Translations under genes and position numbers: made by a program
The notes under the pieces: model-generated
The model's database searches: none
What the model was told of the DNA's origin: nothing
Seen by the model: the letters and a program-made list of their open reading frames with translations, nothing else
Part shown: positions 24,888 through 36,122 of the stretch, one piece after another
Numbering within the stretch: the stretch's first letter is position 1
Layout of the letters: the number at the start of each line of letters is the position of its first letter
Origin: Arthrobacter sp. Leaf234
GTDB taxonomy: Bacteria > Actinomycetota > Actinomycetes > Actinomycetales > Micrococcaceae
Assembly: GCF_001422665.1 (NCBI RefSeq)
Contig: NZ_LMLU01000005.1
Span: 597,205-661,204 of the forward strand
Reading direction: 5' to 3'
Length of the DNA: 64,000 nucleotides

Positions 24888-26768
24888 ATGTCCAAGGGAT
24901 CGCCCATCAGCCCCGCGCTGTTGGCAGCAAGGCCAGCACCTCCCGCAGCACCTGCGCGCGAGACCGTGCCCGTCGTCCAGGCGAGCGCCGTCCGCGGACC
25001 CAATGCCGTCGTCGCGCCCACCCGCATGCTCGGGTCGGCCGCGATCGTGCGGTCCCTCGAGGAACTCGGCGTCGACGACGTCTTCGGCCTTCCCGGCGGA
25101 GCCATCCTCCCGACCTACGATCCCCTCATGGCGTCGACCAAGCTCCGCCACGTCCTGGTGCGCCACGAGCAGGGTGCCGGCCACGCCGCGCAGGGCTACG
25201 CCATGGTCACCGGTCGTCCCGGCGTCTGCATCGTGACGTCCGGCCCGGGCGCCACGAACCTCGTGACCGCCATCGCCGATGCCCACATGGACTCCGTGCC
25301 CATGGTGGCCATCACCGGGCAGGTCTCGAGCGCCTTCATCGGCTCGGACGCCTTCCAGGAGGCGGACATCGTCGGCATCACCATGCCGATCACCAAGCAC
25401 TCCTACCTCGTCACCGATGCGCAGGACATTCCGCGCGTCCTGGCCGAGGCCTTCCACATCGCGACGACGGGCCGCCCCGGGCCCGTGCTGGTGGACATCG
25501 CCAAGGACGCCCAGCAGGCCACGATGACCTTCTCCTGGCCGCCCCGGGTGGACATCCCCGGATACCGGCCCGTGCTGCGCGGACACGCCAAGCAGGTCCG
25601 CGAGGCGGCCCGCCTCATCAGCGGATCCCAGCGCCCCGTCTTCTACGTGGGCGGTGGCGTGGTCAAGGGCCACGCCTCGTTGGAACTGAAGGAACTCGCC
25701 GAACTCGTGGGCGCCCCCGTCGTCACCACCCTCATGGCCCGCGGCGTCTTCCCCGACTCCCACGAGCAGCACGTGGGCATGCCGGGGATGCACGGCTCCG
25801 TCTCCGCGGTGACCGCCCTGCAGCAGGCGGACCTGCTCATCACGCTCGGCGCCCGCTTCGACGATCGCGTGACGGGCGTGCTCTCGAGCTTCGCCCCGAA
25901 CGCCAAGGTCATCCACGCGGACATCGATCCCGCGGAGATCTCGAAGAACCGTGCAGCGGACGTGCCGATCGTCGGGTCCGTGAAGGAGATCATCCCCGAA
26001 CTCACCGCCGCCGTGCGGGAGAGCTTCGCGACGCAGGAACGCCCGGACATCTCCGCCTGGTGGAAGACGATCAACCACCTGCGCGACACCTACCCCGTGG
26101 GCTTCAGCCAGCCGGAGGACGGCCTCTCGGCGCCCCAGCAGGTCATCAAGCGGATCGGCGAGCTGACCGGTCCCGAGGGCGTCTTCGTCTCGGGTGTCGG
26201 CCAGCACCAGATGTGGGCGGCGCAGTTCATCCAGTACGAGCGCCCGCACGCCTGGCTGAACTCGGGTGGGCTCGGCACCATGGGCTACTCCGTGCCCGCG
26301 GCGATGGGCGCGAAGGTCGGCAACCCGGACCGGGTGGTCTGGGCGATCGACGGCGACGGCTGCTTCCAGATGACCAACCAGGAACTCGCGACCTGCGTCA
26401 TCAACAACATCCCCATCAAGGTCGCCGTCATCAACAACTCCTCGCTCGGGATGGTGCGGCAGTGGCAGACGCTCTTCTACGAGGGCCGCTACTCCAACAC
26501 CGATCTCAACACGGGCCACGACACCGTGCGCGTGCCCGACTTCGTGAAGCTCGCCGACGCCTACGGCTGCGTGGGCCTGCGCTGCGAGCGCGACGAGGAC
26601 ATCGACGCCACGATCGAGCAGGCCCTGGCGATCAACGACCGCCCCGTCGTGATCGACTTCGTGGTCAGCCGAGACTCGATGGTCTGGCCCATGGTCCCGT
26701 CCGGCGTCAGCAACGACCTCATCCAGATCGCCCGCAACATGACCCCGACCTGGGAGCAGGAGGACTGA
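24888..26768 (+). CDS. ilvB: acetolactate synthase large (catalytic) subunit
   Basis: The 626-residue thiamine-diphosphate enzyme condenses pyruvate with pyruvate or 2-ketobutyrate, the committed step to valine, leucine and isoleucine. The catalytic glutamate is in [14 protein letters not shown] (near 92). The thiamine-diphosphate site runs from [19 protein letters not shown] at about 487, and the FAD/quinone-type middle domain is present. An N-terminal extension of about 50 residues precedes the domain start. GAAGGAAG lies before the ATG. It is the first structural gene after the attenuator and is followed by ilvN two bases beyond its stop codon. Confidence 0.96.
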   Translation: MSKGSPISPALLAARPAPPAAPARETVPVVQASAVRGPNAVVAPTRMLGSAAIVRSLEELGVDDVFGLPGGAILPTYDPLMASTKLRHVLVRHEQGAGHAAQGYAMVTGRPGVCIVTSGPGATNLVTAIADAHMDSVPMVAITGQVSSAFIGSDAFQEADIVGITMPITKHSYLVTDAQDIPRVLAEAFHIATTGRPGPVLVDIAKDAQQATMTFSWPPRVDIPGYRPVLRGHAKQVREAARLISGSQRPVFYVGGGVVKGHASLELKELAELVGAPVVTTLMARGVFPDSHEQHVGMPGMHGSVSAVTALQQADLLITLGARFDDRVTGVLSSFAPNAKVIHADIDPAEISKNRAADVPIVGSVKEIIPELTAAVRESFATQERPDISAWWKTINHLRDTYPVGFSQPEDGLSAPQQVIKRIGELTGPEGVFVSGVGQHQMWAAQFIQYERPHAWLNSGGLGTMGYSVPAAMGAKVGNPDRVVWAIDGDGCFQMTNQELATCVINNIPIKVAVINNSSLGMVRQWQTLFYEGRYSNTDLNTGHDTVRVPDFVKLADAYGCVGLRCERDEDIDATIEQALAINDRPVVIDFVVSRDSMVWPMVPSGVSNDLIQIARNMTPTWEQED

Positions 26769-26770
26769 CC

Positions 26771-27283
26771 ATGGCACGGCACACACTCTCCGTCCTCGTC
26801 GAGGACGTCCCCGGCGTCCTGACCCGCGTCGCCAGCCTCTTCGCCCGGCGCGCCTTCAACATCAACTCGCTCGCGGTGGGACCGACCGAGGTCGCGGGGA
26901 TGTCCCGCATCACGGTCGTCGTCGAAGCCGAGGGAGACCTCCTCGAGCAGGTCACGAAGCAGCTCAACAAGCTCATCAACGTGATCAAGATCGTGGAACT
27001 GACCACCGAGCTGTCGGTCCAGCGCGACCACATCCTGATCAAGGTCAGGGCCGACGCCGCGACCCGACTGCAGGTGACGCAGGCCGCGGATCTCTTCCGT
27101 GCATCCGTCGTCGACGTGGCGACGGACTCGCTCATCATCGAGGCGACCGGCACACCGGAGAAGCTCTCGGCGCTCCTGTCCGTGCTCGAGCCGTTCGGCA
27201 TCCGCGAGATCGTGCAGTCCGGCACGCTCGCGATCGGCCGCGGCGCCAAGTCGATGAGCGACCGAGCCCTGCGCAGCGCCTGA
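26771..27283 (+). CDS. ilvN: acetolactate synthase small (regulatory) subunit
   Basis: The 170-residue regulatory subunit activates IlvB and gives it valine feedback inhibition. It begins with an ACT domain (HTLSVLVEDVPGVLTRVASL followed by FARRAFNINSLAVGPTE) in which the valine-site segment is intact. A second ferredoxin-like domain (RDHILIKVRADAATRLQVTQ) completes the chain. The ATG is two bases after the ilvB stop, and the ribosome site lies within the end of ilvB. Confidence 0.95.
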   Translation: MARHTLSVLVEDVPGVLTRVASLFARRAFNINSLAVGPTEVAGMSRITVVVEAEGDLLEQVTKQLNKLINVIKIVELTTELSVQRDHILIKVRADAATRLQVTQAADLFRASVVDVATDSLIIEATGTPEKLSALLSVLEPFGIREIVQSGTLAIGRGAKSMSDRALRSA

Positions 27284-28378
<1,095 letters not shown>

Positions 28379-28391
28379 CGCACCCCCCTCC

Positions 28392-28440
28392 CCGGCAGGG
28401 CACGTGCTCGACGCTCAGTGACGAGCAGGTGCCCTGCCGG
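28392..28440 (+). terminator. long hairpin after ilvC
   Basis: CCGGCAGGGCAC and GTGCCCTGCCGG form a 12-bp perfect outer stem, extended after one G-G mismatch by TGCTCG/CGAGCA around an 11-base loop. No T-tract follows, but the position 13 bases after the ilvC stop suits an operon end. Confidence 0.75.
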
Positions 28441-28486
28441 ACCCATGTCCGGCCCGCCCGATCCACCTGCCACCCGAAGGAACACC

Positions 28487-30079
28487 GTGACCAGCAAGCC
28501 AGTCGTCCTCCTCGCCGAGGAACTCTCACCCGCCACCGTCGAGGCGCTCGGTCCCGACTTCGAGATCCGCACCACGGACGGCGCCGACCGCGGCCTGCTC
28601 CTGGCCGCACTGGCGGACGTCGACGCCGTGCTGGTGCGTTCGGCGACGCAGCTGGACGCGGAGGCCATCGCCGCGGCACCGAGGCTCAAGGTGATCGCGC
28701 GTGCGGGAGTGGGCCTGGACAACGTCGACATCAAGGCCGCGACGCAGGCCGGCGTGATGGTCGTCAACGCTCCGACCTCCAACATCATCTCCGCCGCGGA
28801 ACTGACGGTCGGGCACATCCTCAGCCTCGCCAGGAACATCCCCCAGGCGAGCGCAGCCCTGAAGGCCGGGGAGTGGAAGCGCTCGAAGTACTCCGGCTCG
28901 GAGCTCTACGAGAAGAACATCGGCATCATCGGCCTCGGCCGTATCGGCGCCCTGGTCGCGGCACGCCTCCAGGGCTTCGGCACGCAGATCCTCGCCTACG
29001 ACCCCTACGTGACCTCGGCGCGCGCGGCGCAGCTCAACGTCCGGCTCGTGACCCTCGACGAGCTGCTCCGCGAAGCGGACTTCGTCACCATCCACATGCC
29101 GAAGACCCCGGAGACGGTGGGCATGCTCGGCGCCGAGGCGTTCGCCCTCATGAAGGACACCGCCTACGTGGTGAACGTCGCGCGCGGCGGGCTCGTCGAC
29201 GAGGCCGCGCTGCACACGGCCCTCGAGCAGGGCCAGATCGCCGGCGCCGGGGTCGACGTCTTCGTCCAGGAACCCAGCACCGACCTGCCCTTCTTCGCCC
29301 ACGACAGCGTCGTGGTGACCCCGCACCTCGGCGCCTCGACCGACGAGGCCCAGGAGAAGGCCGGCATCTCGGTCGCCAAGTCCGTCCGGCTGGCCCTCGC
29401 CGGCGAGCTCGTCCCCGATGCCGTCAACGTGGCCGGCGGCGTCATCGACCCCGCGGTCCGCCCCGGAATCCCGCTGATGGAGAAGCTGGGGCGCATCTTC
29501 ACCGCGCTCACGCACGACTCCCTCACGCAGATCGACATCGAGGTGGCCGGCGAGATCGCGTCGCTGGACGTGAAGGCGCTCGAGCTGGCCGCGCTGAAGG
29601 GCGTGTTCACCGACGTCGTCTCGGAACAGGTCTCCTACGTGAACGCCCCTGTCCTCGCGGAGCAGCGCGGCATCACCTCGCGGCTCATCACCACTCCGGA
29701 GTCCGAGGAGTACCGGAACGTGCTCCGCCTGCGCGGGGCGCTCTCGGACGGCTCGCAGATCTCCGTCGCGGGAACCCTCACCGGACCCAAGCAGGTCGAG
29801 AAGCTGGTGGGCGTCAACGGCTACGAACTCGAGATCCCCATCAGCGACCACCTCCTGGTCCTGCTCTACACCGACCGGCCGGGCGTGATCGGCACGCTCG
29901 GACGCCTCCTCGGCGAGCGTGGCATCAACATCGCCGGCATGCAGGTGGCACGCAACAAGGAGGGCGGCCAGGCCCTGTCCCTCCTCACGGTGGACAGCTC
30001 GGTCCCGCAGGACGTCCTCGACGCGATCCGCGCGGAGATCGGCGCCACGGTCGCGCGGGAGGTCGACCTGCAGGACTGA
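28487..30079 (+). CDS. serA: D-3-phosphoglycerate dehydrogenase (long form with ASB and ACT domains)
   Basis: The 530-residue enzyme catalyses the first step of serine synthesis. The NAD loop is IGIIGLGRIGALVAARL near 150. The catalytic Arg lies in NVARGGLVDE (about 234) and the His in TPHLGAST (about 279). After the dehydrogenase core come the intervening ASB domain and a C-terminal ACT domain (LVLLYTDRPGVIGTLGRLLG), as in the mycobacterial type that is feedback-inhibited by serine. It starts with GTG after GAAGGAAC. It is next to ilvC but separated by a hairpin. Confidence 0.96.
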   Translation: MTSKPVVLLAEELSPATVEALGPDFEIRTTDGADRGLLLAALADVDAVLVRSATQLDAEAIAAAPRLKVIARAGVGLDNVDIKAATQAGVMVVNAPTSNIISAAELTVGHILSLARNIPQASAALKAGEWKRSKYSGSELYEKNIGIIGLGRIGALVAARLQGFGTQILAYDPYVTSARAAQLNVRLVTLDELLREADFVTIHMPKTPETVGMLGAEAFALMKDTAYVVNVARGGLVDEAALHTALEQGQIAGAGVDVFVQEPSTDLPFFAHDSVVVTPHLGASTDEAQEKAGISVAKSVRLALAGELVPDAVNVAGGVIDPAVRPGIPLMEKLGRIFTALTHDSLTQIDIEVAGEIASLDVKALELAALKGVFTDVVSEQVSYVNAPVLAEQRGITSRLITTPESEEYRNVLRLRGALSDGSQISVAGTLTGPKQVEKLVGVNGYELEIPISDHLLVLLYTDRPGVIGTLGRLLGERGINIAGMQVARNKEGGQALSLLTVDSSVPQDVLDAIRAEIGATVAREVDLQD

Positions 30080-30138
30080 CCCGCGAGGAGCCGCCATCAC
30101 CAGCCCGGACGGGCGCGACACCCGAGCGAAGGACGCCG

Positions 30139-31068
30139 ATGACCACGCACCACCTGCCCGCCGAGGAATCGACCGCGACCCAGGTCCTCTCCCGGGACAC
30201 CCCGCCCGTGCTGCGGATGGCTCCGGGGGACCGGGTGGTCGTCAGTTCCCTCGACGCCTGGGGACACCTCGAACGGCAGGAGACGCCGGGGGCGGTGACG
30301 CCCTACCGCTTCCCGGATCGCCGGGGGCATGCGCTCACCGGTCCCATCGAGGTCGCAGGTACGGAGCCCGGCGACGTGCTGGCGCTCCGGTTCGAGCGGT
30401 TGGAGACGGCCGACTGGGGCTGGACGGCGGCAGGCCGGCGGGACGATGCCTTCGCCCAGAGCCTCGGCCTGGCGGGTACCGACCCCGCCTGGCTCCTGTG
30501 GGACCTGGACCGCGACGCCGGGACGGGGACCAACCAGTACGGCCAGTCGGTGCAGCTGGCGCCCTTCCTCGGCGTCGTGGGCCTGCCGCCCGCGGAGCAC
30601 GGCGAGCACTCCACCACGCCGCCGCGTGCCGCCGGGGGCGGGAACATCGACTGCCGCGAACTCACGGCAGGAGCGACGCTCTTCCTGCCCGTGACGGTTC
30701 CCGGGGCGCTCCTGCACGTGGGCGACGGCCACGCTGCGCAGGGCGACGGCGAGGTGGGCGGCACCGCGATCGAGTGCGGCATGACGACGACGCTCACGGT
30801 GGACGTCCTCCGTGACGCTCCGGTGGCGGGCATCCACGCGATCACCCCGACCTCCCGCATCACCTTCGGCTTCGACGCCGATCTGAACCGGGCGACGGCG
30901 GAAGCCCTCGGTGCCATGCTGACGTGGCTGCAGCGATTGTACGGACTGGAACGGAAGACCGCCCTCGCCCTGGCGAGTTCCGTCGTCGACCTCCGTGTCA
31001 CGCAGATCGCGAACCGGACGTGGGGCGTGCACGCGGTGCTGGGGATGGACGCCGTCCGTACGCCGTGA
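30139..31068 (+). CDS. acetamidase/formamidase family protein
   Basis: The 309-residue protein matches the FmdA/AmdA amidohydrolase family, which hydrolyses short amides to acid and ammonia. Family hallmarks seen are the opening VLRMAPGDRVVVSSLDAWG, LTGPIEVAGTEPGDVLAL, NIDCRELTAGATLFLPVTVP, VGDGHAAQGDGEVGGTAIEC (with the metal/active-site acids) and a C-terminal helix RLYGLERKTALALASSVVDL. The real substrate of most members is unknown. AAGGACG precedes the ATG. No transporter is adjacent. Confidence 0.83.
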   Translation: MTTHHLPAEESTATQVLSRDTPPVLRMAPGDRVVVSSLDAWGHLERQETPGAVTPYRFPDRRGHALTGPIEVAGTEPGDVLALRFERLETADWGWTAAGRRDDAFAQSLGLAGTDPAWLLWDLDRDAGTGTNQYGQSVQLAPFLGVVGLPPAEHGEHSTTPPRAAGGGNIDCRELTAGATLFLPVTVPGALLHVGDGHAAQGDGEVGGTAIECGMTTTLTVDVLRDAPVAGIHAITPTSRITFGFDADLNRATAEALGAMLTWLQRLYGLERKTALALASSVVDLRVTQIANRTWGVHAVLGMDAVRTP

Positions 31069-31077
31069 CGCCCGCGC

Positions 31078-31108
31078 TTGGGTAAATGCGCACCGGGCGG
31101 GGTAATTT
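31078..31108 (+). promoter_or_regulatory. metG promoter, probably leaderless
   Basis: TTGGGT (31078-31083) and TAATTT (31103-31108) are separated by 19 bases, and the GTG start lies six bases after the -10 element. Confidence 0.5.
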
Positions 31109-31114
31109 CGTAGG

Positions 31115-32689
31115 GTGACTCCCGCAGCCGGCGCAAAGCCCCCGTTCTACATCACCACCGCCATCTCCTATCCGAACGGCGTCCCGCACATCGGACACGC
31201 CTACGAGACGATCGCCGTCGACGCGATGGCGCGCTTCAAGCGGCTCGACGGGTACGACGTCATGTACCTGACGGGGACGGACGAGCACGGCCTGAAGATG
31301 CAGCAGGCGGCCGACCGCGAGGGCATCCCCGTGCGTGACCTGGCCACCCGCAACGCGCTGGCCTTCCAGGCGATGAACGACGTCGTCGGGACGTCCTACG
31401 ACCGCTTCATCCGTACCACCGACGAGGACCACTACGCCGCCGCGACCGAGATCTGGAAGCGCATGGAGGCCAACGGGGACATCTACCTCGACACCTACGC
31501 GGGCTGGTACTCGGTGCGCGACGAGGCGTACTGGGGCGAGGACGAGACCGAGGTGCGTGACGACGGCGTCAGGTACGCGACCCAGACCGACACCGAGGTC
31601 ACCTGGACCGAGGAAGAGAGCTACTTCTTCCGCCTCTCCGCCTACCAGCAGAAGCTCCTGGACCACTACGCGTCACAGCCGGACTTCGGCGCTCCCCAAT
31701 CCCGCTTCAACGAGGTCATCTCGTTCGTGCGCCGGGGGCTCGAGGACCTGTCCATCAGCCGCACCACCTTCGACTGGGGTGTGCCCGTCCCGGGGAATGA
31801 CCGCCATGTCATGTACGTCTGGGTCGATGCCCTCACCAACTACCTGACCGGTGTTGGTTTTCCCGACACCGGGTCGGAGGCCTTCACGCGATTCTGGCCC
31901 GCCGACGTGCACGTGATCGGGAAGGACATCTCGCGTTTCCACGCGATCTACTGGCCGGCCTTCCTCATGTCCGCGGGCCTCGAGCTGCCCAGGCGTGTGA
32001 TGATCCACGGCTTCCTGCACAACCGCGGCGTGAAGATGTCGAAGTCGCTCGGCAACACCGTGGCTCCCGCGGACTGGGTGGAGCAGTACGGCCTGGACCA
32101 GGTGCGCTTCTTCCTGCTGCGCGAGGTGCCGTTCGGGGCGGACGGCTCGTACAGCCACGAGGCCGTGGTCGGCCGCATGAACTCCGACCTGGCGAACAAC
32201 TTCGGCAACCTGGCCCAGCGCTCGCTCTCCATGGTGGCCAAGAACTGCGGCGGAGCCGTGCCGGAACCGGGGGAGTACGCCGCGGCCGACACGGCGATCC
32301 TCGACCAGGCGCACGCCCTGCTCGACGCGAGCCGCGCCGCCTACGACCGACAGGAGTTCTCCAGGGCCCTCGAGGGGATCTGGACCGTCCTCGGCGACAC
32401 GAACGCCTACTTCGCGGACCAGCAGCCCTGGGTGCTCCGGAAGACCGACCCGGAGCGCATGAACACGGTGCTGCACGTGACCCTGGAGGTGCTGCGGGTC
32501 GTCGCGATCCTCGCGCAGCCCGTCATGCCCACGAGCGCGGGGGAGATCCTCACGGCGCTCGGGCAGGGGACCGCGGCGGACGACGACCTCCGCCTCTTCG
32601 CGGCCCTCCACCAGCGGATCCAGCCCGGCACCGCCCTGCCGGCGCCCTCGCCCGTCTTCCCGAAGTACGAGGAGCCCGCGGGGGAGTAG
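31115..32689 (+). CDS. metG: methionyl-tRNA synthetase
   Basis: The 524-residue class I enzyme charges initiator and elongator tRNA-Met. The ATP-binding HIGH motif appears as PHIGHAYE (near 25), followed by [13 protein letters not shown], and KMSKS is near 306 ([12 protein letters not shown]). The zinc-knuckle segment is the short kind without obvious cysteines, and there is no C-terminal tRNA-binding EMAP domain, as in many actinobacterial MetG proteins. The GTG start follows a -10 element by six bases and has no ribosome site, so translation is likely leaderless. Confidence 0.95.
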   Translation: MTPAAGAKPPFYITTAISYPNGVPHIGHAYETIAVDAMARFKRLDGYDVMYLTGTDEHGLKMQQAADREGIPVRDLATRNALAFQAMNDVVGTSYDRFIRTTDEDHYAAATEIWKRMEANGDIYLDTYAGWYSVRDEAYWGEDETEVRDDGVRYATQTDTEVTWTEEESYFFRLSAYQQKLLDHYASQPDFGAPQSRFNEVISFVRRGLEDLSISRTTFDWGVPVPGNDRHVMYVWVDALTNYLTGVGFPDTGSEAFTRFWPADVHVIGKDISRFHAIYWPAFLMSAGLELPRRVMIHGFLHNRGVKMSKSLGNTVAPADWVEQYGLDQVRFFLLREVPFGADGSYSHEAVVGRMNSDLANNFGNLAQRSLSMVAKNCGGAVPEPGEYAAADTAILDQAHALLDASRAAYDRQEFSRALEGIWTVLGDTNAYFADQQPWVLRKTDPERMNTVLHVTLEVLRVVAILAQPVMPTSAGEILTALGQGTAADDDLRLFAALHQRIQPGTALPAPSPVFPKYEEPAGE

Positions 32690-32709
32690 GACGGCCCCGC
32701 ACGCTCGGT

Positions 32710-33246
32710 TCAGCGGAGGAAGCGGTCCGGCGCCGTGGCGGTCATGATGCCTGCCACGGTCTCCTGCTGACGCCTGGACGAGTCCAGCAGCTGGTGCAGG
32801 ACCGGCCGGTCGACGACGGGCCCGCCCGGACGGCCCTCGGAGTCGGGGCAGACCGCCAGGAGGGTCGACCACAGGGCTTCCTTGCCCTTGAGCAGCGACT
32901 GCAGGGCTTCGAGTTCGAGCTGCGCGCCGGCGGTGTCCTTCCGACGCGCCGGATTCAGGGGATCCATGCGGGCGATCGCCGAGAGCATCCGGGCGAGCGT
33001 CATCTTGACCGCGCCCGGACGGTGACCGAGCCCCTTGATCAGCCGCTTCAGGAACGCGCGTTCCTCGCTGATCTCCCGCCGCAGCCGCGCGAAGTCCTCG
33101 GCGTGCGGGGAGCCGGCCCAGGCCGTCTCCGCCGCGCCGAAGAGTCTGACCCCGTTGGTGGCGCCGACCAGGTGGAGGTCGAGATAGGGCAGGAGGGTCT
33201 CCAGGTCCAGCTGGCGGACCGGTGAGCGGTTCGCTGCGGCGGTCAT
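32710..33246 (-). CDS. hypothetical helical protein
   Basis: The 178-residue product is not recognised. It is predicted to be almost wholly helical and soluble (for example DFARLRREISEERAFLKRLI and GAQLELEALQSLLKGKEALW), with four long amphipathic helices that could form a bundle. GGAAGG lies before the ATG. It is immediately downstream of the hybrid kinase gene (31-base gap, same strand), so the two may be co-transcribed; a sensory or adaptor link is possible but untested. Confidence 0.65.
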   Translation of the reverse strand: MTAAANRSPVRQLDLETLLPYLDLHLVGATNGVRLFGAAETAWAGSPHAEDFARLRREISEERAFLKRLIKGLGHRPGAVKMTLARMLSAIARMDPLNPARRKDTAGAQLELEALQSLLKGKEALWSTLLAVCPDSEGRPGGPVVDRPVLHQLLDSSRRQQETVAGIMTATAPDRFLR

Positions 33247-33277
33247 GAGCGTTCCTTCCGGGCTGTATTCCGGCTCA

Positions 33278-35164
33278 TCAGCCTACGGCAGCGTGGCTCA
33301 GGAGGGGTAGCGTGACGACGACCGACGTGCCGACGCCGAGCTGGGACTCGATCGTGATACTCCCGTGGTGGTCCTCGAGCGTCCTCTTCGCGAGGCTGAG
33401 TCCCACTCCCGCCCCCGGGAGGGCCTGGGTGGCGTTCGATGCCCGGTGGAACGAGTCGAAGAGGCGCGGGAGATCGTGGGCGGGGATGCCGATCCCCGTG
33501 TCCTGGACGGTCACGACGGCGCGCCCGTGATCCCGCTCGTCGAGCAGGCGCACGATGACGCTGCCCTCTTCCTGTGTGAACTTCAGGGCGTTGGACAGCA
33601 CGACCGTGAGCGCTTCGGACAGCTGGTCGCGGTTCCCGGGTACCGTCACCGAGGTCTCGGGAAGGACGCATTCCAGCGTGACGCCGCCGTTCGCCGCCTC
33701 CAGCACGAGACGGCTCGTCAGTTCCGAGACCAGGTGCACGATGTCGACCGGACCGTGCTCCGACGCGTCCGCCTCGCGCGCGTTGAGCGCCGAGATGTTC
33801 TCGATGAGATGGCTCAGGCGGGTGGTGTTCCGTTCGACGGCCTGCAGCATCGTCTGGGCCTCGGTCGGCAACTCCCCTCCGACACCGTCGATGATCATCT
33901 CCAGGTAGCCGGCGATCGAGGCGAGCGGCGTCCGGAGCTCGTGGTTGACGGTGCCCACGAAATCGCTCTTCGCCTGGTTGAGGGCGCGGAGCTTCCGGAC
34001 GGCCTCCTGCTGGCGGCTGATGAGCTGCGCCTGGATAAGCCCGTGTGCCAGGTTGCCGAGGACGTGCTGGGTGAGGGCGGCCTCGACGCCGGTCCACACG
34101 AGCGGGGTCTCCGCCCGGACCACCCAGAGCAGGCCGAACGGGGTGTCACCCTCGCCGAGGGCTGCGACGACACCGTGGAGCGTCCGGTCGGCCGTCCAGG
34201 CGGCGGGAAGTCCCGGTGCGGTGTGCTCGCGCGAACCCCGCAGCAGCCAGTCGGGCGCCGGGATGTCCCCGGGGCGGGGTGTCGCCGCAGGACCGGCACT
34301 GAACGACGCGGCCGCCGTGTCCTCCCACAGACCCAGGGCGAGGGCGAAGGCGGACTCCTGGTCGGACCGCCGGGGGCCGGCGACGTCGGCCGCCCTGCCC
34401 GCCCCGGCGTGCCCGTCGTGCCCGTCGTGCGTGGCGGGCGCACCGTGCGCACCGTGCGCACCGTCCGTGTCGTCGGTGCTCCCGGTGCTCCCGGTGCTCC
34501 CGGTGCTCCCGGTGCTCGCGGTGCTCTGCGTGCTTGCTGGACTCCCCGTGCCGGGGCCCCGGTTCCACGTGCTGCTCCGTGCGGCCACGCGGTCGTCGTC
34601 GAACATCTGGAGCGTCACGCGGTCCGCGCCGAGCGACCGGCCGAGGTGGGGCAGGAACTGGTCCACCATGGCGACGGGGTCATTGGTCGACCGGATGCGC
34701 GCCGAGATCCTGCGCATGTCCTCCCGAAGACGCGCGGACGAGGCGCGCTGCGCCTGGTGGCGGCGGCGGCGCGCCATGGCCGACCGCGACCGGTGCAGGA
34801 CCTCCTCGGCGGCCACGGGCCGGAAGACGACGTCGGAGACATAGGGGGCGAGGCCGTCCGGGAGCTGGGCCACGCCGCCGTCGGGCAGCAGCAGGATCAC
34901 CGGGAGCCCGGCGAGCTGGGGATGCCGGTCGACGACGTCGGACAGGGCGTCCGCGTAGTCGAGTGCGATGTCGAGATCGACCAGCAGGAGGTCCGGGCGG
35001 TGCGTGAGGACGTCGTCGAGGAGGGATGCGGCCGTGGTCACCGTCCTGGCGCGGAGGCCGCCCGCGTCGAGCACCCCGCGCAACCGGTCGCAGTCCTCCG
35101 CGGACGACGACGCGACGACGGCCAGGGTGGCGTCGCGATTCCCCTGTGCTTCGTCCTGCGCCAC
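33278..35164 (-). CDS. cytoplasmic hybrid histidine kinase (REC-GAF-HisKA-HATPase)
   Basis: The 628-residue kinase has no membrane segment. An N-terminal receiver-like domain (residues about 10-130, aspartate in LLLVDLDIALD) is followed by a short coiled region and a GAF-like sensor domain (about 170-390). That domain is split by a Ser/Thr/Gly/Asp/His-rich linker. The HisKA dimerisation domain has the phospho-accepting histidine in VNHELRTPLASI, and the ATPase domain has NALKF, DTGIGIP and GAGVGLSLAKR. A receiver before the kinase implies input from another phosphorelay protein. The GTG start is supported by GAAAGGACATC. No response regulator is co-oriented immediately downstream. Confidence 0.85.
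   Translation of the reverse strand: MAQDEAQGNRDATLAVVASSSAEDCDRLRGVLDAGGLRARTVTTAASLLDDVLTHRPDLLLVDLDIALDYADALSDVVDRHPQLAGLPVILLLPDGGVAQLPDGLAPYVSDVVFRPVAAEEVLHRSRSAMARRRRHQAQRASSARLREDMRRISARIRSTNDPVAMVDQFLPHLGRSLGADRVTLQMFDDDRVAARSSTWNRGPGTGSPASTQSTASTGSTGSTGSTGSTDDTDGAHGAHGAPATHDGHDGHAGAGRAADVAGPRRSDQESAFALALGLWEDTAAASFSAGPAATPRPGDIPAPDWLLRGSREHTAPGLPAAWTADRTLHGVVAALGEGDTPFGLLWVVRAETPLVWTGVEAALTQHVLGNLAHGLIQAQLISRQQEAVRKLRALNQAKSDFVGTVNHELRTPLASIAGYLEMIIDGVGGELPTEAQTMLQAVERNTTRLSHLIENISALNAREADASEHGPVDIVHLVSELTSRLVLEAANGGVTLECVLPETSVTVPGNRDQLSEALTVVLSNALKFTQEEGSVIVRLLDERDHGRAVVTVQDTGIGIPAHDLPRLFDSFHRASNATQALPGAGVGLSLAKRTLEDHHGSITIESQLGVGTSVVVTLPLLSHAAVG
34474..34527. repeat. 9-base tandem repeat in the kinase linker
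   Basis: CGGTGCTCC is repeated four times exactly and then degenerates over two more units. On the coding strand it encodes Gly-Ser-Thr repeats in the loop that interrupts the GAF-like domain; changes in copy number would stay in frame. Confidence 0.85.
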
Positions 35165-35340
35165 GATGTCCTTTCCGGCGTCCGCTGCAATCCCCCCAAT
35201 ATAGGCGGCGCACGGGGGTGCCGGGAGATCGGCCGGTCGACCCGCTGAAGGGGACCGGCGCAGCACGAGGAGTGGATCGCGCCGCCGCCGCAGCAGAACG
35301 CGCCTCCGTCACGCGCGTGCGGCGGCACCAGGGTGCGCCG

Positions 35341-36087
35341 TCAGGGACGGACGATGCCCGTCTCGTAGGCCATGACGACGGCCTGCACGCGGTCGCGTGC
35401 CTCGAGCTTCGCGAGGATGTGCCCCACATGGGTCTTGACGGTCGCCTCGGAGAGGAACAGCCGGGCCGCGATCTCCGGATTCGAGAGTCCCTGGGCGATC
35501 AGCTCGAAGACCTCGCGCTCGCGCGAGGTGAGGCGTGCCACGGCGGCGGCGTGGGCGGATTGTTCGGGGGAGGGCTGGCGCAACAGCGGTGCCACGTGGT
35601 CGAGCAGGCGCCGGGTGGTCGAGGGCGCGATCACGGCGTCGCCGCGGTGCACGGTGCGGATGGCTTCGAGGAGCTCCTCGGGCGGCGCGTCCTTCAGGAG
35701 GAACCCGCTGGCTCCGGCGTGGATCGCGGACAGCGCGTACTCGTCGAGGTCGAAGGTCGTCAGCACGACGATGCGCGGCCCGGCATCCCGACCGTGTCCG
35801 TCCGGCGTCATCCCGGCATGTGCCGTAAGGATGCGGCGCGTCGCCTCGATGCCGTCCATGCCGGGCATCCGGACGTCCATCATGACGACGTCGGCCCTCG
35901 TGGCCGCGAGCGCGCGCACGGCCTCCTCGCCGTTGGCGGCCTCGCTGACCACGGTCAGGTCCGGCTGCGAGTTGATGAGCATCGCGAAACCGCTGCGGAC
36001 CAGGTGCTGGTCGTCGACGATCACGATGCGGATCGGCGCGGGAGCCTCCGCGTCCGCCGGTGCGTGCCTGCGGTCCGTGCTGTCCAT
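35341..36087 (-). CDS. NarL/LuxR-family response regulator
   Basis: The 248-residue regulator has a receiver domain (VIVDDQHLVRSGFAML; phospho-acceptor in DVVMMDVRMPGMDG; switch Thr in VVLTTFD; Lys in FLLKD) and a C-terminal LuxR helix-turn-helix (LTSREREVFELIAQGLSNPE, then SEATVKTHVGHIL). It is the partner of the kinase encoded just upstream, whose stop is 35 bases before this start. GAGGAG lies before the ATG. Targets are unknown. Confidence 0.92.
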   Translation of the reverse strand: MDSTDRRHAPADAEAPAPIRIVIVDDQHLVRSGFAMLINSQPDLTVVSEAANGEEAVRALAATRADVVMMDVRMPGMDGIEATRRILTAHAGMTPDGHGRDAGPRIVVLTTFDLDEYALSAIHAGASGFLLKDAPPEELLEAIRTVHRGDAVIAPSTTRRLLDHVAPLLRQPSPEQSAHAAAVARLTSREREVFELIAQGLSNPEIAARLFLSEATVKTHVGHILAKLEARDRVQAVVMAYETGIVRP

Positions 36088-36122
36088 GCCGGTACTCCTC
36101 GGGTCCAGGGGTGAAGGACGAT

